Below are positions 26,404-36,676 of a stretch of DNA of 64,000 nucleotides, piece after piece. The translations under genes and the position numbers were made by a program. The notes under the pieces were generated by a model. That model searched no databases and was not told the origin of the DNA. It saw only the letters and a program-made list of their open reading frames with translations. This stretch comes from Sphingomonas gellani. GTDB taxonomy: Bacteria; Pseudomonadota; Alphaproteobacteria; Sphingomonadales; Sphingomonadaceae. The stretch's first letter is position 1. The number at the start of each line of letters is the position of its first letter. The stretch lies in assembly GCF_900110035.1 (NCBI RefSeq), contig NZ_FOCF01000008.1, positions 124,001-188,000 on the forward strand, given 5' to 3'.

Positions 26404-27618
26404 CTAGACTCTCACGCCCTCCAACAGCTTCGGCAATTTTCCGCTCTCCCCGCGTGCTTCCGCCATGAAGCGGTCCTTCAGCGGGGGGATGGCGTTGACC
26501 GCGCCGATGCCCAGGCGGCGCACGGCACTGGCGGTGCGGCCGGGGATGCCGAACAGCCGGGTCAGGCTGTCGGTTGCGAAGGCGACGGCGAAGGTGTCGA
26601 CGCCGCGCCAACGGGCATAGCGGTCGAGCAGCGCGGGTGCGCCCAGGTCCATGCCCAGCCGCTTGCCCTCGACCAGCACCTCGATCAGCACGGCGACGTC
26701 GCGGAACCCCAGGTTCAGGCCCTGTCCCGCGATCGGATGAATGCCGTGCCCCGCATCACCGACCAGCGCCAGCCGGTCCGCCGTCAAGCGGCCGGCATGG
26801 TGGAATCCCAGCGGATAGGCGCCGCGCGGACTGGGATCGGACAGCCGGCCCAGAAATCCGCCCATCCGCTTTTCCGCCTCGTGCAGGAACGCGCGGTCGC
26901 CCAGCTTCGCCATGCCGGCGGCATCGCGGCTCGCCACCGTCCACACGATCGCGGAGCGATGGCCGATCGCATCGTCGGGCAGCGGCAACAGCGCGAACGG
27001 CCCGGCGGGATAGAAGATCTCGAACGCGGTGTTGTCGTGCGGGCGCTCGTGGTGGAACGCACCGATCGTCGCGGTATGGTCGTAGCGCCATTGCGCGACG
27101 GTGATGCCTGCGGCCGCGCGGGTCGGGGAGTTGCGCCCCTCCGCCGCGATCAGCAGCGGCGCGCGCACGGTATCGCCGGACGACAGCGTGACCGACACGC
27201 CGGCCGTGCCGCGCTCCACGGAGACGGCGCGGGTCTGCATGCGCAGGTCGACACCGTCCGCCCCGGTCGCCGCGTCGAACAGCGCGCGACGCAGCGCCTT
27301 GTTCTCGTACATCGTGCCGAGTGCGCCGTCGTCCGCCGCCGGCTCGAAATCCAGCCGCCCCGGCTTAAGACCGTCCGACACGCGGATGCGCGCGATCGGG
27401 CATCCCTGTCCGGCCAGGCGCGATCCGACGCCGATCGCATCCAGCATCCGGCCGCTGGCGCTTGCCACCGCCGAGGCCCGACCGTCGAAGCCGGGCGCCA
27501 GCGTGATCGCCGGATCGGCAGGGTCGACCACCGTCGCCGACAGCCCGTGCGCCGACAATCCGACGGCCAGGGTCGCACCGACCAGCCCGCCGCCGAGAAT
27601 GATGACATCCATGTCCAT
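26404..27618 (-). CDS. FAD-dependent ubiquinone biosynthesis hydroxylase (UbiH/UbiF type)
   Basis: A 404-residue flavin monooxygenase of the UbiH/UbiF/UbiI group, which hydroxylates the polyprenyl-phenol ring in ubiquinone synthesis. The N-terminal dinucleotide fold reads VIILGGGLVGATLAVGLS. The middle motif GRxSxxR is present as AEGRNSPTRAAAG, and the second FAD motif is RLALVGDAGHGIHPIAGQGLNLGFRD. ATG at 27618 (MDMDVII) is preceded by CAGGGC; the ATG two codons later is possible. Which ring position it hydroxylates cannot be told from sequence alone. It is divergent from ftsK. Confidence 0.92.
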   Translation of the reverse strand: MDMDVIILGGGLVGATLAVGLSAHGLSATVVDPADPAITLAPGFDGRASAVASASGRMLDAIGVGSRLAGQGCPIARIRVSDGLKPGRLDFEPAADDGALGTMYENKALRRALFDAATGADGVDLRMQTRAVSVERGTAGVSVTLSSGDTVRAPLLIAAEGRNSPTRAAAGITVAQWRYDHTATIGAFHHERPHDNTAFEIFYPAGPFALLPLPDDAIGHRSAIVWTVASRDAAGMAKLGDRAFLHEAEKRMGGFLGRLSDPSPRGAYPLGFHHAGRLTADRLALVGDAGHGIHPIAGQGLNLGFRDVAVLIEVLVEGKRLGMDLGAPALLDRYARWRGVDTFAVAFATDSLTRLFGIPGRTASAVRRLGIGAVNAIPPLKDRFMAEARGESGKLPKLLEGVRV

Positions 27619-27732
27619 GCGCCCTGCTCTACCCGCGCGGAACCCCGCTGCCAACGCCGCCACCTTGACGCCGGGGCCCGTGCGCGCGATCATTTCCGCC
27701 AATTCCAAGCACATTTTAAAGGTATCAGGATC

Positions 27733-30027
<2,295 letters not shown>

Positions 30028-30218
30028 CGCGAACCCCGCGGTGTGGGCGGCGGGCTCGGCCGCCGCTTGAGTCTAGTCCGGCCTTTCGGTTGCTCCCCGC
30101 GCCCGGCGTGCTAAGGCGCGCGCCGTTCGGCGGATCGGCCGCCGACCACAGCAGACGCGGCCTCTTTCGGGTTTCCGGCCGCCACTGCCCGATACGAGCC
30201 CGCATGAGGAATTTGGTC

Positions 30219-30539
30219 ATGGCGTGGCTCATCCTGGCCGTCGCGGTGGTGACGGAGATCGTCTGGGCGCTCAGCCTGAAATGGGCGGCGATGCAGGGCA
30301 GCTGGGCGGCGTCGGCGGTGCCGGTTGTGCTCAGCTTCGTGAACATGGGTCTGTTGGCGCTGGCGATGCGCGGCCTGCCGGCGGGAACGGCCTATGCGGT
30401 GTGGACGGGGCTGGGCGCGGTCGGCGTGACCGTGTTCGGCATGATCCTGTTCGGCGAAAAGCTGAACACGGTGCAGATCGGCTTCATCGGCCTGATCGTC
30501 ATTGGCGTCGTGGGGACCAAGTTCTTCGCGCAGGCATGA
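30219..30539 (+). CDS. Small multidrug resistance exporter, Gdx/SugE-like
   Basis: A 106-residue four-helix SMR transporter. The first helix reads MAWLILAVAVVTEIVWALSLKWA, with the essential membrane Glu (Glu13) in a TEIVWA context, as in Gdx/SugE guanidinium exporters rather than EmrE. GLPAGTAYAVWTGLGAVG in helix 3 and GEKLNTVQIGFIGLIVIGVVG in helix 4 are also typical. ATG at 30219 sits seven bases after AGGA; an ATG five codons earlier (30204) is possible. No guanidine riboswitch was recognised upstream. Function as a guanidinium exporter is inferred from subtype motifs. Confidence 0.9.
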   Translation: MAWLILAVAVVTEIVWALSLKWAAMQGSWAASAVPVVLSFVNMGLLALAMRGLPAGTAYAVWTGLGAVGVTVFGMILFGEKLNTVQIGFIGLIVIGVVGTKFFAQA

Positions 30540-30571
30540 CGCCAAGTCGGGGCGATTCGCAGCGCGGGCTC

Positions 30572-30796
30572 TTACACCTCAGGCGGATCATCCATAACGG
30601 CTTCGGCCCCGCCGATGAGCGGGCTAGGGCGGGGACCCGAGGGAGGAACAGCCGGCGTCGGGCCGTCGTCGCCCTGCTCACCCCGTCGCCGACGCATCAT
30701 GTCCTGGATATGACGGATCATCTCGCGCTCGAACGCCATTTGCGCAGGAGTTGGGCGGGGCCGGCCGATAAGATCCTTCGTTGGCATGCCGTGCAT
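30572..30796 (-). CDS. Small conserved-looking hypothetical protein
   Basis: A 74-residue soluble, charged protein: an N-terminal PTKDLIGRPRPTPAQMAFEREMIRHI helix-forming part, a basic MMRRRRGEQG run and a Pro-rich tail. I do not recognise a family. The ATG is preceded by AGGGA at a suitable distance, and codon use is biased toward GC-ending codons as in the neighbours, which supports a real gene. It is convergent with the SMR gene and divergent from the LolA-like gene. Confidence 0.55.
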   Translation of the reverse strand: MHGMPTKDLIGRPRPTPAQMAFEREMIRHIQDMMRRRRGEQGDDGPTPAVPPSGPRPSPLIGGAEAVMDDPPEV

Positions 30797-30938
30797 TCCC
30801 TAGTTCCGGACAGTTCGAGGATAGCACAGCCGCGCCTTTCGCAATAGGCGAGGGCCGACTGCGGCGGCTTTACGGGGAACCGGCATGCCGCAGCCCGGTT
30901 CACGCCGGGTTCAATGCCTCACCCGGATGTGGATCATC

Positions 30939-31562
30939 ATGTTTCGTCATTGTCTTGCACCGCTGGCGGCGATCGCCGCGACCGCCATGCCCGCCGCTGT
31001 CATAGCGCAGGGCCAATCCGCCGATCTGCAACTCGTCCAGACTCACTTGCGCGGGCTGTCGACCATGACCGCCGATTTTTCGCAGACCGACCGCGCCGGG
31101 AAAGTGCTGACCGGCACGCTGACCCTGAAGCAGCCGGGCAAGCTGCGCTTCCAATACGAGAAGGGCGTGCCGCTGCTGATCGTCGCGGAGGGCGGGGCGC
31201 TGACCTTTATCGATTATTCAGTGCGGCAGGTGCAGCGCTGGCCGATCAAGGAGTCGCCGCTGGGCGTCCTGCTCGACCCGACGCGTGATCTGACGCGCTT
31301 CGCCAGCGTCGTGCCCGGGGCGGACGACCGGCTGTTGTCGGTCGAGGCGCGCGATCCCAAGCATCCCGAATATGGCCGCATCACGCTGGTCTTCGCGCGC
31401 AACGCCGCCGGGCCGGCTGGGCTGACGTTGCAGGGATGGGTGGCATTGGACAGCCAGAACAATCGCACCACGGTTCGTTTGTCGAATCAGCGGTTCGGCA
31501 CGCTGGTTAGCGACGGAACGTTCCGCTGGAACGACCCACGGAGGTCAGGCGGCCGGCGCTAG
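30939..31562 (+). CDS. LolA-like outer-membrane lipoprotein carrier
   Basis: A 207-residue periplasmic protein with a signal peptide (MFRHCLAPLAAIAATAMPAAVIAQG). LolA ferries lipoproteins from the LolCDE complex to the outer membrane. The mature part shows the LolA half-barrel pattern: LRGLSTMTADFSQTDRAGKVLTGTLTLKQPGKLRFQYEKGVPLLIVAEGGALTFID, then VRQVQRWPIKESPLGVLLD and the late LQGWVALDSQNNRTTVRLSN. ATG at 30939 is favoured because it gives a regular signal peptide; ATG at 30927 is possible. No lolB is adjacent. Confidence 0.88.
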   Translation: MFRHCLAPLAAIAATAMPAAVIAQGQSADLQLVQTHLRGLSTMTADFSQTDRAGKVLTGTLTLKQPGKLRFQYEKGVPLLIVAEGGALTFIDYSVRQVQRWPIKESPLGVLLDPTRDLTRFASVVPGADDRLLSVEARDPKHPEYGRITLVFARNAAGPAGLTLQGWVALDSQNNRTTVRLSNQRFGTLVSDGTFRWNDPRRSGGRR

Positions 31563-32020
31563 TCACTTTCGAGCGGCGCGGTTCATCCGGGCGACAGGTT
31601 CGCTGCCCTAGAGCGGCTCTTGCGGATGAGGTGTGTTTCGGGATTTTTCCCCCTGTTGCCCGGAACATGATCGCTTCCCGCCTGCGTGACGAACGCCAGG
31701 TCGGCCCTCGCTCCATGCCCCCGGAGCGGGGGCCTTTCTGCGCAGGGCGGAGAGCGCCGTCCCGGCGCCACGCGCCCGAGCACGGCCGACGTGGCAACGC
31801 CACGATCGACGGCGCGGCTTTGCCGCGACGCGCAGGGCGGAGAGCGCCGCCCCGGCGCCACGCGCACCAGCTCGGGCGATATGGCAAAGCCATGATCGAT
31901 GGCGCGGCTTTGCCGCGACGCCGGACCTACACCACGCGCCGACCAGTTTAACAGCGCAACCCCTCTACGTCCCACAACCCACAGGTGACGCGCACGCCCG
32001 CAGACCCTACATGGCGCGGC
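31563..32020 (+). other. Gene-free stretch holding a 90-bp tandem repeat
   Basis: Between the LolA-like gene and exonuclease III there is no supportable gene. Two copies of a 90-bp unit occupy 31741-31920, listed separately. Open frames on both strands through the repeat encode Arg/Ala/Pro-rich strings that follow the repeat period and look like by-products of its composition. A CCCCCGGAGCGGGGG inverted repeat (31719-31733) lies just before the first unit. Confidence 0.55.
31741..31920. repeat. Tandem 90-bp repeat, two copies, with hairpins
   Basis: Unit 1 is 31741-31830 and unit 2 is 31831-31920; by eye they differ at about 10 of 90 positions. Each unit contains two inverted repeats. The first is GTGGC-AAC-GCCAC in unit 1 and ATGGC-AAA-GCCAT in unit 2, so an outer pair has changed on both sides together. 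The second is GCGGC-TTT-GCCGC in both. The start CGCAGGGCGGAGAGCGCC is identical in both units apart from flanks. This looks like an intergenic hairpin repeat family. Confidence 0.85.
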
Positions 32021-32803
32021 GTGAAGATCGTGTCCTGGAACATCAACTCGGTGCGCTTTCGCATCGACATCGTCGAACGCTTCCTGCGGGAGGTCGCACC
32101 GGACATCCTGTGCCTTCAGGAAACAAAGGTGATCGACGGCGACTTTCCGCTAAGCGCGTTCCACGCGCTGGGGTACGAACACGTTGTCCTGCATGGCCAG
32201 CGCATGCATCACGGCGTCGCGATCCTGAGCCGGGTGCCGATCGTGGAGGACGATCGCCTCGACTGGCAGGCGAACCGGGAGGCGCGGCACGTCGGCGTGC
32301 GGCTGCCCAACGGCGTGCGGTTGGAAAATGTGTACGTGCCCGCCGGCGGTGACGTGCCCGACCGGGAGGCGAACCCGAAATTCGGGCAGAAGCTCGACTT
32401 CGTGGAGCGCATGACCCGCTGGTCGGAGAGGCTGGATTGCCCGACGATCCTAGTCGGCGACTTCAACATCGCGCCGCTCGAGGCGGATGTATGGAGCCAC
32501 AAGCAGCTGCTCGGCGTCGTTAGCCATACGCCGATCGAGGTGGAGGCGCTCAACAGGCTCCAGGCGTCGAACAGCTGGGTCGATCTGGGTCGCCACTTCC
32601 ACCCCGCGCCGGAGCGGTTGTTCACCTGGTGGAGTTACCGCGCGAAGGATTGGGCCGCGTCCGATCGCGGGCGACGGCTCGATCATATGTGGGCGACCGC
32701 CCATGTCGCCGCGCAGGCCCAGCGGCACGCGGTGTTCGAGGATTGCCGGTCGTGGCTGAAGCCGTCCGATCACGTCCCGATCATGACCGAGTTCGCATGG
32801 TAG
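32021..32803 (+). CDS. xth: Exodeoxyribonuclease III
   Basis: A 260-residue AP endonuclease/3'-5' exonuclease of the ExoIII (XthA) type for base-excision repair. The catalytic residues are all present: Asn in [10 protein letters not shown], the metal Glu in LCLQETKV, Asp and Asn in LVGDFNIAP, and Asp-His in [10 protein letters not shown] chose GTG at 32021 because the conserved first strand ([11 protein letters not shown]) starts there; a GTG at 31985 would add 12 residues. The stop codon overlaps the ribA start by seven bases. Confidence 0.94.
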   Translation: MKIVSWNINSVRFRIDIVERFLREVAPDILCLQETKVIDGDFPLSAFHALGYEHVVLHGQRMHHGVAILSRVPIVEDDRLDWQANREARHVGVRLPNGVRLENVYVPAGGDVPDREANPKFGQKLDFVERMTRWSERLDCPTILVGDFNIAPLEADVWSHKQLLGVVSHTPIEVEALNRLQASNSWVDLGRHFHPAPERLFTWWSYRAKDWAASDRGRRLDHMWATAHVAAQAQRHAVFEDCRSWLKPSDHVPIMTEFAW

Positions 32804-33864
32804 GCGACGTCATCAACGGCGATGGCCATGCGGCCGCACGCGCGATCGACGCGATGCGGCGCGGCTGGCCAATCGCGGTCGGACCGCTGCGGCTGCTGGC
32901 GGTGGAAACGGCCGATGCAGAGCGGCTGGGGCGGTTCGATCCGACGGAGGCGGCGGATCTGCTGATCTCCGCCGGGCGAGCCGGCACGCTGAAACTGTCC
33001 AACCAGCTCGCCGCCGCCGATCCGGATGCCCCTGTGCTGGTCGCGCGCGCGCCGTGGATCGACATGGCGGCCGCGGTGGCACTCGCCGATCCGCAATTCG
33101 ACCTGGCGACGCCGCTGAAGGGGCCGTTTCGCGCGCTGCCCTTGACCCATGGCGATGCGGCCGCGGCGGGGTTGCGACTGGCGCGCATCGCGGGGCTGCT
33201 GCCCGCCTTTTTCGTGGGCGGATCGGGCGCGGTGGAGGCCAGCGTCACCGCCGCAGACATCGTGGCGCATGAGGATCCGGCGCGGCTTGCGATCGCGACG
33301 CGTGCGCGCCTGCCCGTCGCGGGCGCGGAGCATGCGGAGATCGTCGCCTTTCGCTCACCGGACAGCGCGGACGAGCATATCGCGCTGGTGATCGGCCAGC
33401 CTGATGGTCGACCGCCACTGGTGCGGTTGCACAGCGAATGCCTGACGGGCGATGTGCTCGGCAGCCTGAAATGCGATTGCGGGCCGCAACTGCACGCCGC
33501 GATCCATGCCATCGCGGACACCGGCTGGGGCGTGCTGCTCTATCTGCGGCAGGAGGGGCGCGGCATCGGCCTGGTCAACAAGCTGCGCGCCTATGCCCTG
33601 CAGGACCAGGGGTTCGATACCGTGGATGCGAACACGCGTCTGGGCTTCGCGATCGATGCGCGCGACTTCGGCGTGGCCGGGCGGATGCTGACGCTGCTGG
33701 GACAGGATCGCGTGCGGTTGCTGACCAACAATCCCGCCAAGGTCGCCGGCCTGACGGCGGCGGGGGTGGAGGTGGTGGAGCGGGTTCCGCACCACCTGCC
33801 GCCGAACCCGCACAATGAGCGTTATCTCGCGACCAAGCGCGACCGTACGGGGCATCAGTTCTGA
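32797..33864 (+). CDS. ribA: GTP cyclohydrolase II with degenerate RibB-like N-terminal region
   Basis: RibA opens GTP to the pyrimidine that starts riboflavin synthesis. The C-terminal 200 residues are a complete enzyme: zinc ligands Cys215, Cys226 and Cys228 ([19 protein letters not shown], same spacing as E. coli), [13 protein letters not shown], and [12 protein letters not shown]. The first 150 residues are an extension with a weak likeness to DHBP synthase ([13 protein letters not shown] at the start; [14 protein letters not shown]), but the acidic DDEDREN-type motif is missing, so RibB activity is not expected. The start overlaps xth by seven bases. Confidence 0.93.
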   Translation: MVGDVINGDGHAAARAIDAMRRGWPIAVGPLRLLAVETADAERLGRFDPTEAADLLISAGRAGTLKLSNQLAAADPDAPVLVARAPWIDMAAAVALADPQFDLATPLKGPFRALPLTHGDAAAAGLRLARIAGLLPAFFVGGSGAVEASVTAADIVAHEDPARLAIATRARLPVAGAEHAEIVAFRSPDSADEHIALVIGQPDGRPPLVRLHSECLTGDVLGSLKCDCGPQLHAAIHAIADTGWGVLLYLRQEGRGIGLVNKLRAYALQDQGFDTVDANTRLGFAIDARDFGVAGRMLTLLGQDRVRLLTNNPAKVAGLTAAGVEVVERVPHHLPPNPHNERYLATKRDRTGHQF

Positions 33865-33887
33865 ACGCGGACACGCCCGGCGGACCC

Positions 33888-34400
33888 GTGGACGCGCGCC
33901 CGCGCCGTTTGGCGGTGGTGTTCGGCGCGGCGGTGCGTGCCGATGGCGGCGCCAGCCCGACCCTGGCGCGGCGGGTCGGCCATGCCGCGGCACTGGCGCA
34001 GCGCGACCCGTCGGTCGACCTGTTCTGCTCGGGCGGAGTGGGCCGTTATCCGCCTGCCGAGGCTGAGGTGATGGCGGCGCTGCTCGACGGGCTGGTCGCG
34101 CCGGAGCGGGTGATCCTCGACACGGAGAGCCGCGACACTCTGGAAAGCGTCCGCGCGGCGGCGGCGCTGGTGCGCGACGGTGGCTATGCCGAGTGCCTCG
34201 CCTGCACCGACCCGTACCACCAACCTCGCGTCCGCATGCTGTTCGCGATGCAAGGCGTGCGGTGTCGCCCGCTCCCCTTTTCCGATCGAGGGCCGAGCCC
34301 GCTGCGCCGTCGCATGTGGATGCGAGAGGCGGCGGCGGTGCCCTACGACCTGGTCGCGGGGCTGCGCGCGGCATGGCGCGATCGGCGGGGGCGGTCCTGA
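33888..34400 (+). CDS. YdcF/DUF218 family protein
   Basis: A 170-residue DUF218 protein, the domain of YdcF, SanA and ElyC, linked to envelope and cell-wall precursor functions. Motifs: LAVVFGAAVRADGGASPTLARRVGHAA, DLFCSGGVGRYPPAEAEVM, and VILDTESRDTLESVRAA, the conserved ExxSxxTxEN-like segment. It lacks a membrane anchor, so it should be cytosolic. The start is GTG, 23 bases after ribA, and the stop overlaps the next ATG (TGATG). Confidence 0.87.
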   Translation: MDARPRRLAVVFGAAVRADGGASPTLARRVGHAAALAQRDPSVDLFCSGGVGRYPPAEAEVMAALLDGLVAPERVILDTESRDTLESVRAAAALVRDGGYAECLACTDPYHQPRVRMLFAMQGVRCRPLPFSDRGPSPLRRRMWMREAAAVPYDLVAGLRAAWRDRRGRS

Positions 34401-34603
34401 TGTCGCTGGTCGAGCTTGGTCGTTTCCCGCGCATCGAGGCACATGTGATCGTCGGGCGACTGGACAGTGAGGGCATCGACGCGGTCGCGTTCGACGGAAA
34501 TGCCTCCATCGTCGAGGGATCGTGGCTGCTGATCCCGGTCAGGGTCATGGTCCATGCCGACGATCTGGACCACGCCCGGCGCATTCTGGACACGCCTGCC
34601 TGA
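34400..34603 (+). CDS. DUF2007 small protein
   Basis: A 67-residue protein matching DUF2007 (putative signal-transducing, PII-like ferredoxin fold): VELGRFPRIEAHVIVGRLDSEGIDAVAFDGNASI then IPVRVMVHADDLDHARRIL. The family fold is beta-alpha-beta and its partners are unknown. The start overlaps the preceding stop (TGATG), so it is coupled to the DUF218 gene. A glnK gene follows 145 bases later under its own promoter. Confidence 0.82.
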   Translation: MSLVELGRFPRIEAHVIVGRLDSEGIDAVAFDGNASIVEGSWLLIPVRVMVHADDLDHARRILDTPA

Positions 34604-34695
34604 AAAAGCGGCAACTGCCTCCGCCTGCTTGAAAAACAGGCGGCCCCTGCTGCCCGCATGCTGCTCAATGTAGCGCTCGCACCCGCTAAACGGGT

Positions 34696-34710
34696 TGGCA
34701 CGGCAATTGC
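34696..34710 (+). promoter_or_regulatory. Sigma-54 promoter of glnK-amtB
   Basis: TGGCAC-N5-TTGC with exact -24 (GG) and -12 (GC) elements ten bases apart, the sigma-54 (RpoN) consensus. It lies about 40 bases upstream of the glnK GTG. In proteobacteria glnK-amtB is typically transcribed from an NtrC-activated sigma-54 promoter under nitrogen limitation, so both sequence and context agree. Confidence 0.9.
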
Positions 34711-34748
34711 TTAACGATCCCCGGGGCATCAGCAACGAGGGGACAGGG

Positions 34749-35087
34749 GTGAAGCTGGTCATCGCCATTATCAAGCCGTTCAAGCTGGACGAGGTGCGCG
34801 AAGCGCTCACCGCCATCGGCGTGGCCGGCATGACCGCCACGGAGGTCAAGGGTTTCGGCCGGCAGAAGGGCCAGACCGAGATCTATCGCGGGGCCGAGTA
34901 CAGCACCAACATGGTGCCCAAGATCAAGGTGGAGGTCGCGTGTTCCGCCGATCTGGCCGACCGGGTGGTCGAGGCGATCCAGTCGTCCGCGCACACCGGC
35001 GCGATCGGCGACGGCAAGATCTTCGTTCTGGATGTCGGACAGGCCGTGCGCATCCGCACCGGCGAAACCGACGATACCGCACTCTGA
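34749..35087 (+). CDS. glnK: Nitrogen regulatory PII protein GlnK/GlnB
   Basis: A 112-residue PII signal protein that senses ATP/ADP and 2-oxoglutarate and, through its T-loop, gates AmtB. The uridylylation site Tyr51 is present in RGAEYSTNMVPK. The C-terminal signature is TGAIGDGKIFVLDVGQAVRIRTGE. The start is GTG, with GAGGGGACAGGG upstream. Linkage to amtB 15 bases downstream and the sigma-54 promoter favour GlnK over GlnB. Confidence 0.96.
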   Translation: MKLVIAIIKPFKLDEVREALTAIGVAGMTATEVKGFGRQKGQTEIYRGAEYSTNMVPKIKVEVACSADLADRVVEAIQSSAHTGAIGDGKIFVLDVGQAVRIRTGETDDTAL

Positions 35088-35102
35088 GGGGGGGTGAACC
35101 GC

Positions 35103-36506
35103 ATGACATCAGCCATCAAGCCGGCGGTGGGGCCGGTCCTCCGGATCGCGGGCGCGCTGGCGCTGGGCGCCGGCCTCGCCTGGGCGGCACCGGTGCTGGC
35201 ACAGGCCGCACCGGGCGCCGCCGCACCGCTGCAGGCACCGCCCGCCGCGCCCACCGGCGTCGTCAACAAGGGTGACACGGCGTGGATGATGACGTCCACG
35301 CTGCTGGTGCTGATGATGATCCTGCCCGGTCTCGCGCTGTTCTATGGTGGCCTGACGCGTGCCAAGAACATGCTGTCCACCATGACGCAGATCGGCGCGG
35401 TGGCATGCCTCGCGATGCTGATCTGGGTGATCTACGGCTACAGCCTGGCATTCGGTCCGGACGTGTCGAGCGCCGGCCTGTCCAATGTCATCGCCAGCCT
35501 GGACAAGGCGTTCCTGCGCGGCGTCACCTCCGCCAGCCAGTCCGCCACCTTCACCACCGGGGTCGAGATCCCCGAATATGTATTCATATGTTTCCAGATG
35601 ACCTTTGCCGCCATCACGGTCGCGCTGGTGCTGGGGTCGGTGGTCGAGCGGATGAAGTTTTCCGCCGTGATGGCGTTCGCCGCGGTGTGGCTGACCATCG
35701 TCTACTTCCCGATCGCGCACATGGTGTGGGCGTCGTCGGGTGTGTTCTACAAGGCCGGCGCGCTGGACTTCGCGGGCGGCACGGTGGTGCACATCAACGC
35801 CGGCGTATCGGCGCTGGTCGCCAGCGTGATGCTGGGCAAGCGCATGGGCTACCCCCACACGCCGATGCCCCCGCACTCCCTGACGCTGACCGGCGTCGGT
35901 ACGGGCCTTTTGTGGGTCGGCTGGTTCGGGTTCAACGCCGGCTCCGCGCTGGAGGCGAACGGTTCGGCGGGCCTGGCGATGATCAACACCTTTGTCGCCA
36001 CCGCCTCCGCCGCTCTTGCCTGGATGCTGATCGAGCGGGCGCGTGGCCACAAGGGGTCGGCCCTGGGCTTTTGCTCGGGCATCGTCGCCGGTCTGGTCGC
36101 GGTGACGCCGGCGGCCGGTAATTCGGGCCCGTTCGGCGCGATCGTGCTGGGCGCGGTCGCCAGCGTCATCTGCTTCTTCGCGGTGTCGGTGCTGAAGCCG
36201 CGCATGGGCTATGACGACGCGCTCGACGCGTTCGGCGTCCACGGCATCGGCGGCATGATCGGCGCGGTCGGCACCGCGATCGTCTACGCCCCCTCGCTGG
36301 GCGGGCCGGGTGCCGCCGACTACGTCATGGGCGCCAAGCTGCTGGTCCAGGTCGAGGCGGTGGTGACCACCATTATCTGGTCCACCATCGGCACCGCGAT
36401 CGCGATCACCATCGCCAAGGTCCTGACCGGCCTGCGTGTGTCGCCCGAGGTGGAGGCCGAGGGCCTCGACATCGGCGAGCATGGTGAGCGCGCCTACAAC
36501 AGTTGA
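35103..36506 (+). CDS. amtB: Ammonium transporter AmtB
   Basis: A 467-residue inner-membrane ammonium channel with a cleavable signal-like N-terminus (ALALGAGLAWAAPVLAQA) and 11 spans. The pore residues are intact: the first pore His in VVHINAGVSALVAS, the second in FGVHGIGGMIG, and the phenylalanine gate region in FQMTFAAIT. ATG at 35103 follows a GAGGGGGGTG ribosome-binding site; GTG at 35094 lies inside it. It is regulated with glnK and blocked by unmodified GlnK when ammonium is ample (family knowledge). Confidence 0.96.
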   Translation: MTSAIKPAVGPVLRIAGALALGAGLAWAAPVLAQAAPGAAAPLQAPPAAPTGVVNKGDTAWMMTSTLLVLMMILPGLALFYGGLTRAKNMLSTMTQIGAVACLAMLIWVIYGYSLAFGPDVSSAGLSNVIASLDKAFLRGVTSASQSATFTTGVEIPEYVFICFQMTFAAITVALVLGSVVERMKFSAVMAFAAVWLTIVYFPIAHMVWASSGVFYKAGALDFAGGTVVHINAGVSALVASVMLGKRMGYPHTPMPPHSLTLTGVGTGLLWVGWFGFNAGSALEANGSAGLAMINTFVATASAALAWMLIERARGHKGSALGFCSGIVAGLVAVTPAAGNSGPFGAIVLGAVASVICFFAVSVLKPRMGYDDALDAFGVHGIGGMIGAVGTAIVYAPSLGGPGAADYVMGAKLLVQVEAVVTTIIWSTIGTAIAITIAKVLTGLRVSPEVEAEGLDIGEHGERAYNS

Positions 36507-36570
36507 CCCTTTCCGGCCGGGCGGCGTGGTGCCGCCCGGTCGCCACGATGTTCCTCCTGCGGACGACCTG

Positions 36571-36604
36571 GGCCCGGCATGGCGACATGCCGGGCCATTT
36601 TTTG
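36571..36604 (+). terminator. Rho-independent terminator of glnK-amtB
   Basis: An 11-bp perfect stem GGCCCGGCATG/CATGCCGGGCC with a GCGA (GNRA-type) tetraloop, followed after A by six T residues. It lies about 65 bases past amtB. This is one of the two clearest intrinsic terminators in the window. Confidence 0.92.
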
Positions 36605-36676
36605 TGAACCTACTGCGATAGCCTTTGAAGGTTTCTAAAGAATCGCCGTTTACCATCGCGATCCCGGGGGTGAGAC

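Noticed and set aside
31741-31920. CRISPR-like array at the 90-bp repeat
   Set aside because: There are only two directly adjoining copies with no spacers, the unit is far longer than a CRISPR repeat, and there are no cas genes.
34621-34643. CCGCCTG/CAGGCGG hairpin upstream of glnK as a riboswitch or terminator
   Set aside because: The stem is only seven bases, with an A-rich loop and no T tract; it lies upstream of the sigma-54 promoter, so it is not in the glnK leader. It may be a weak end of the DUF2007 transcript.
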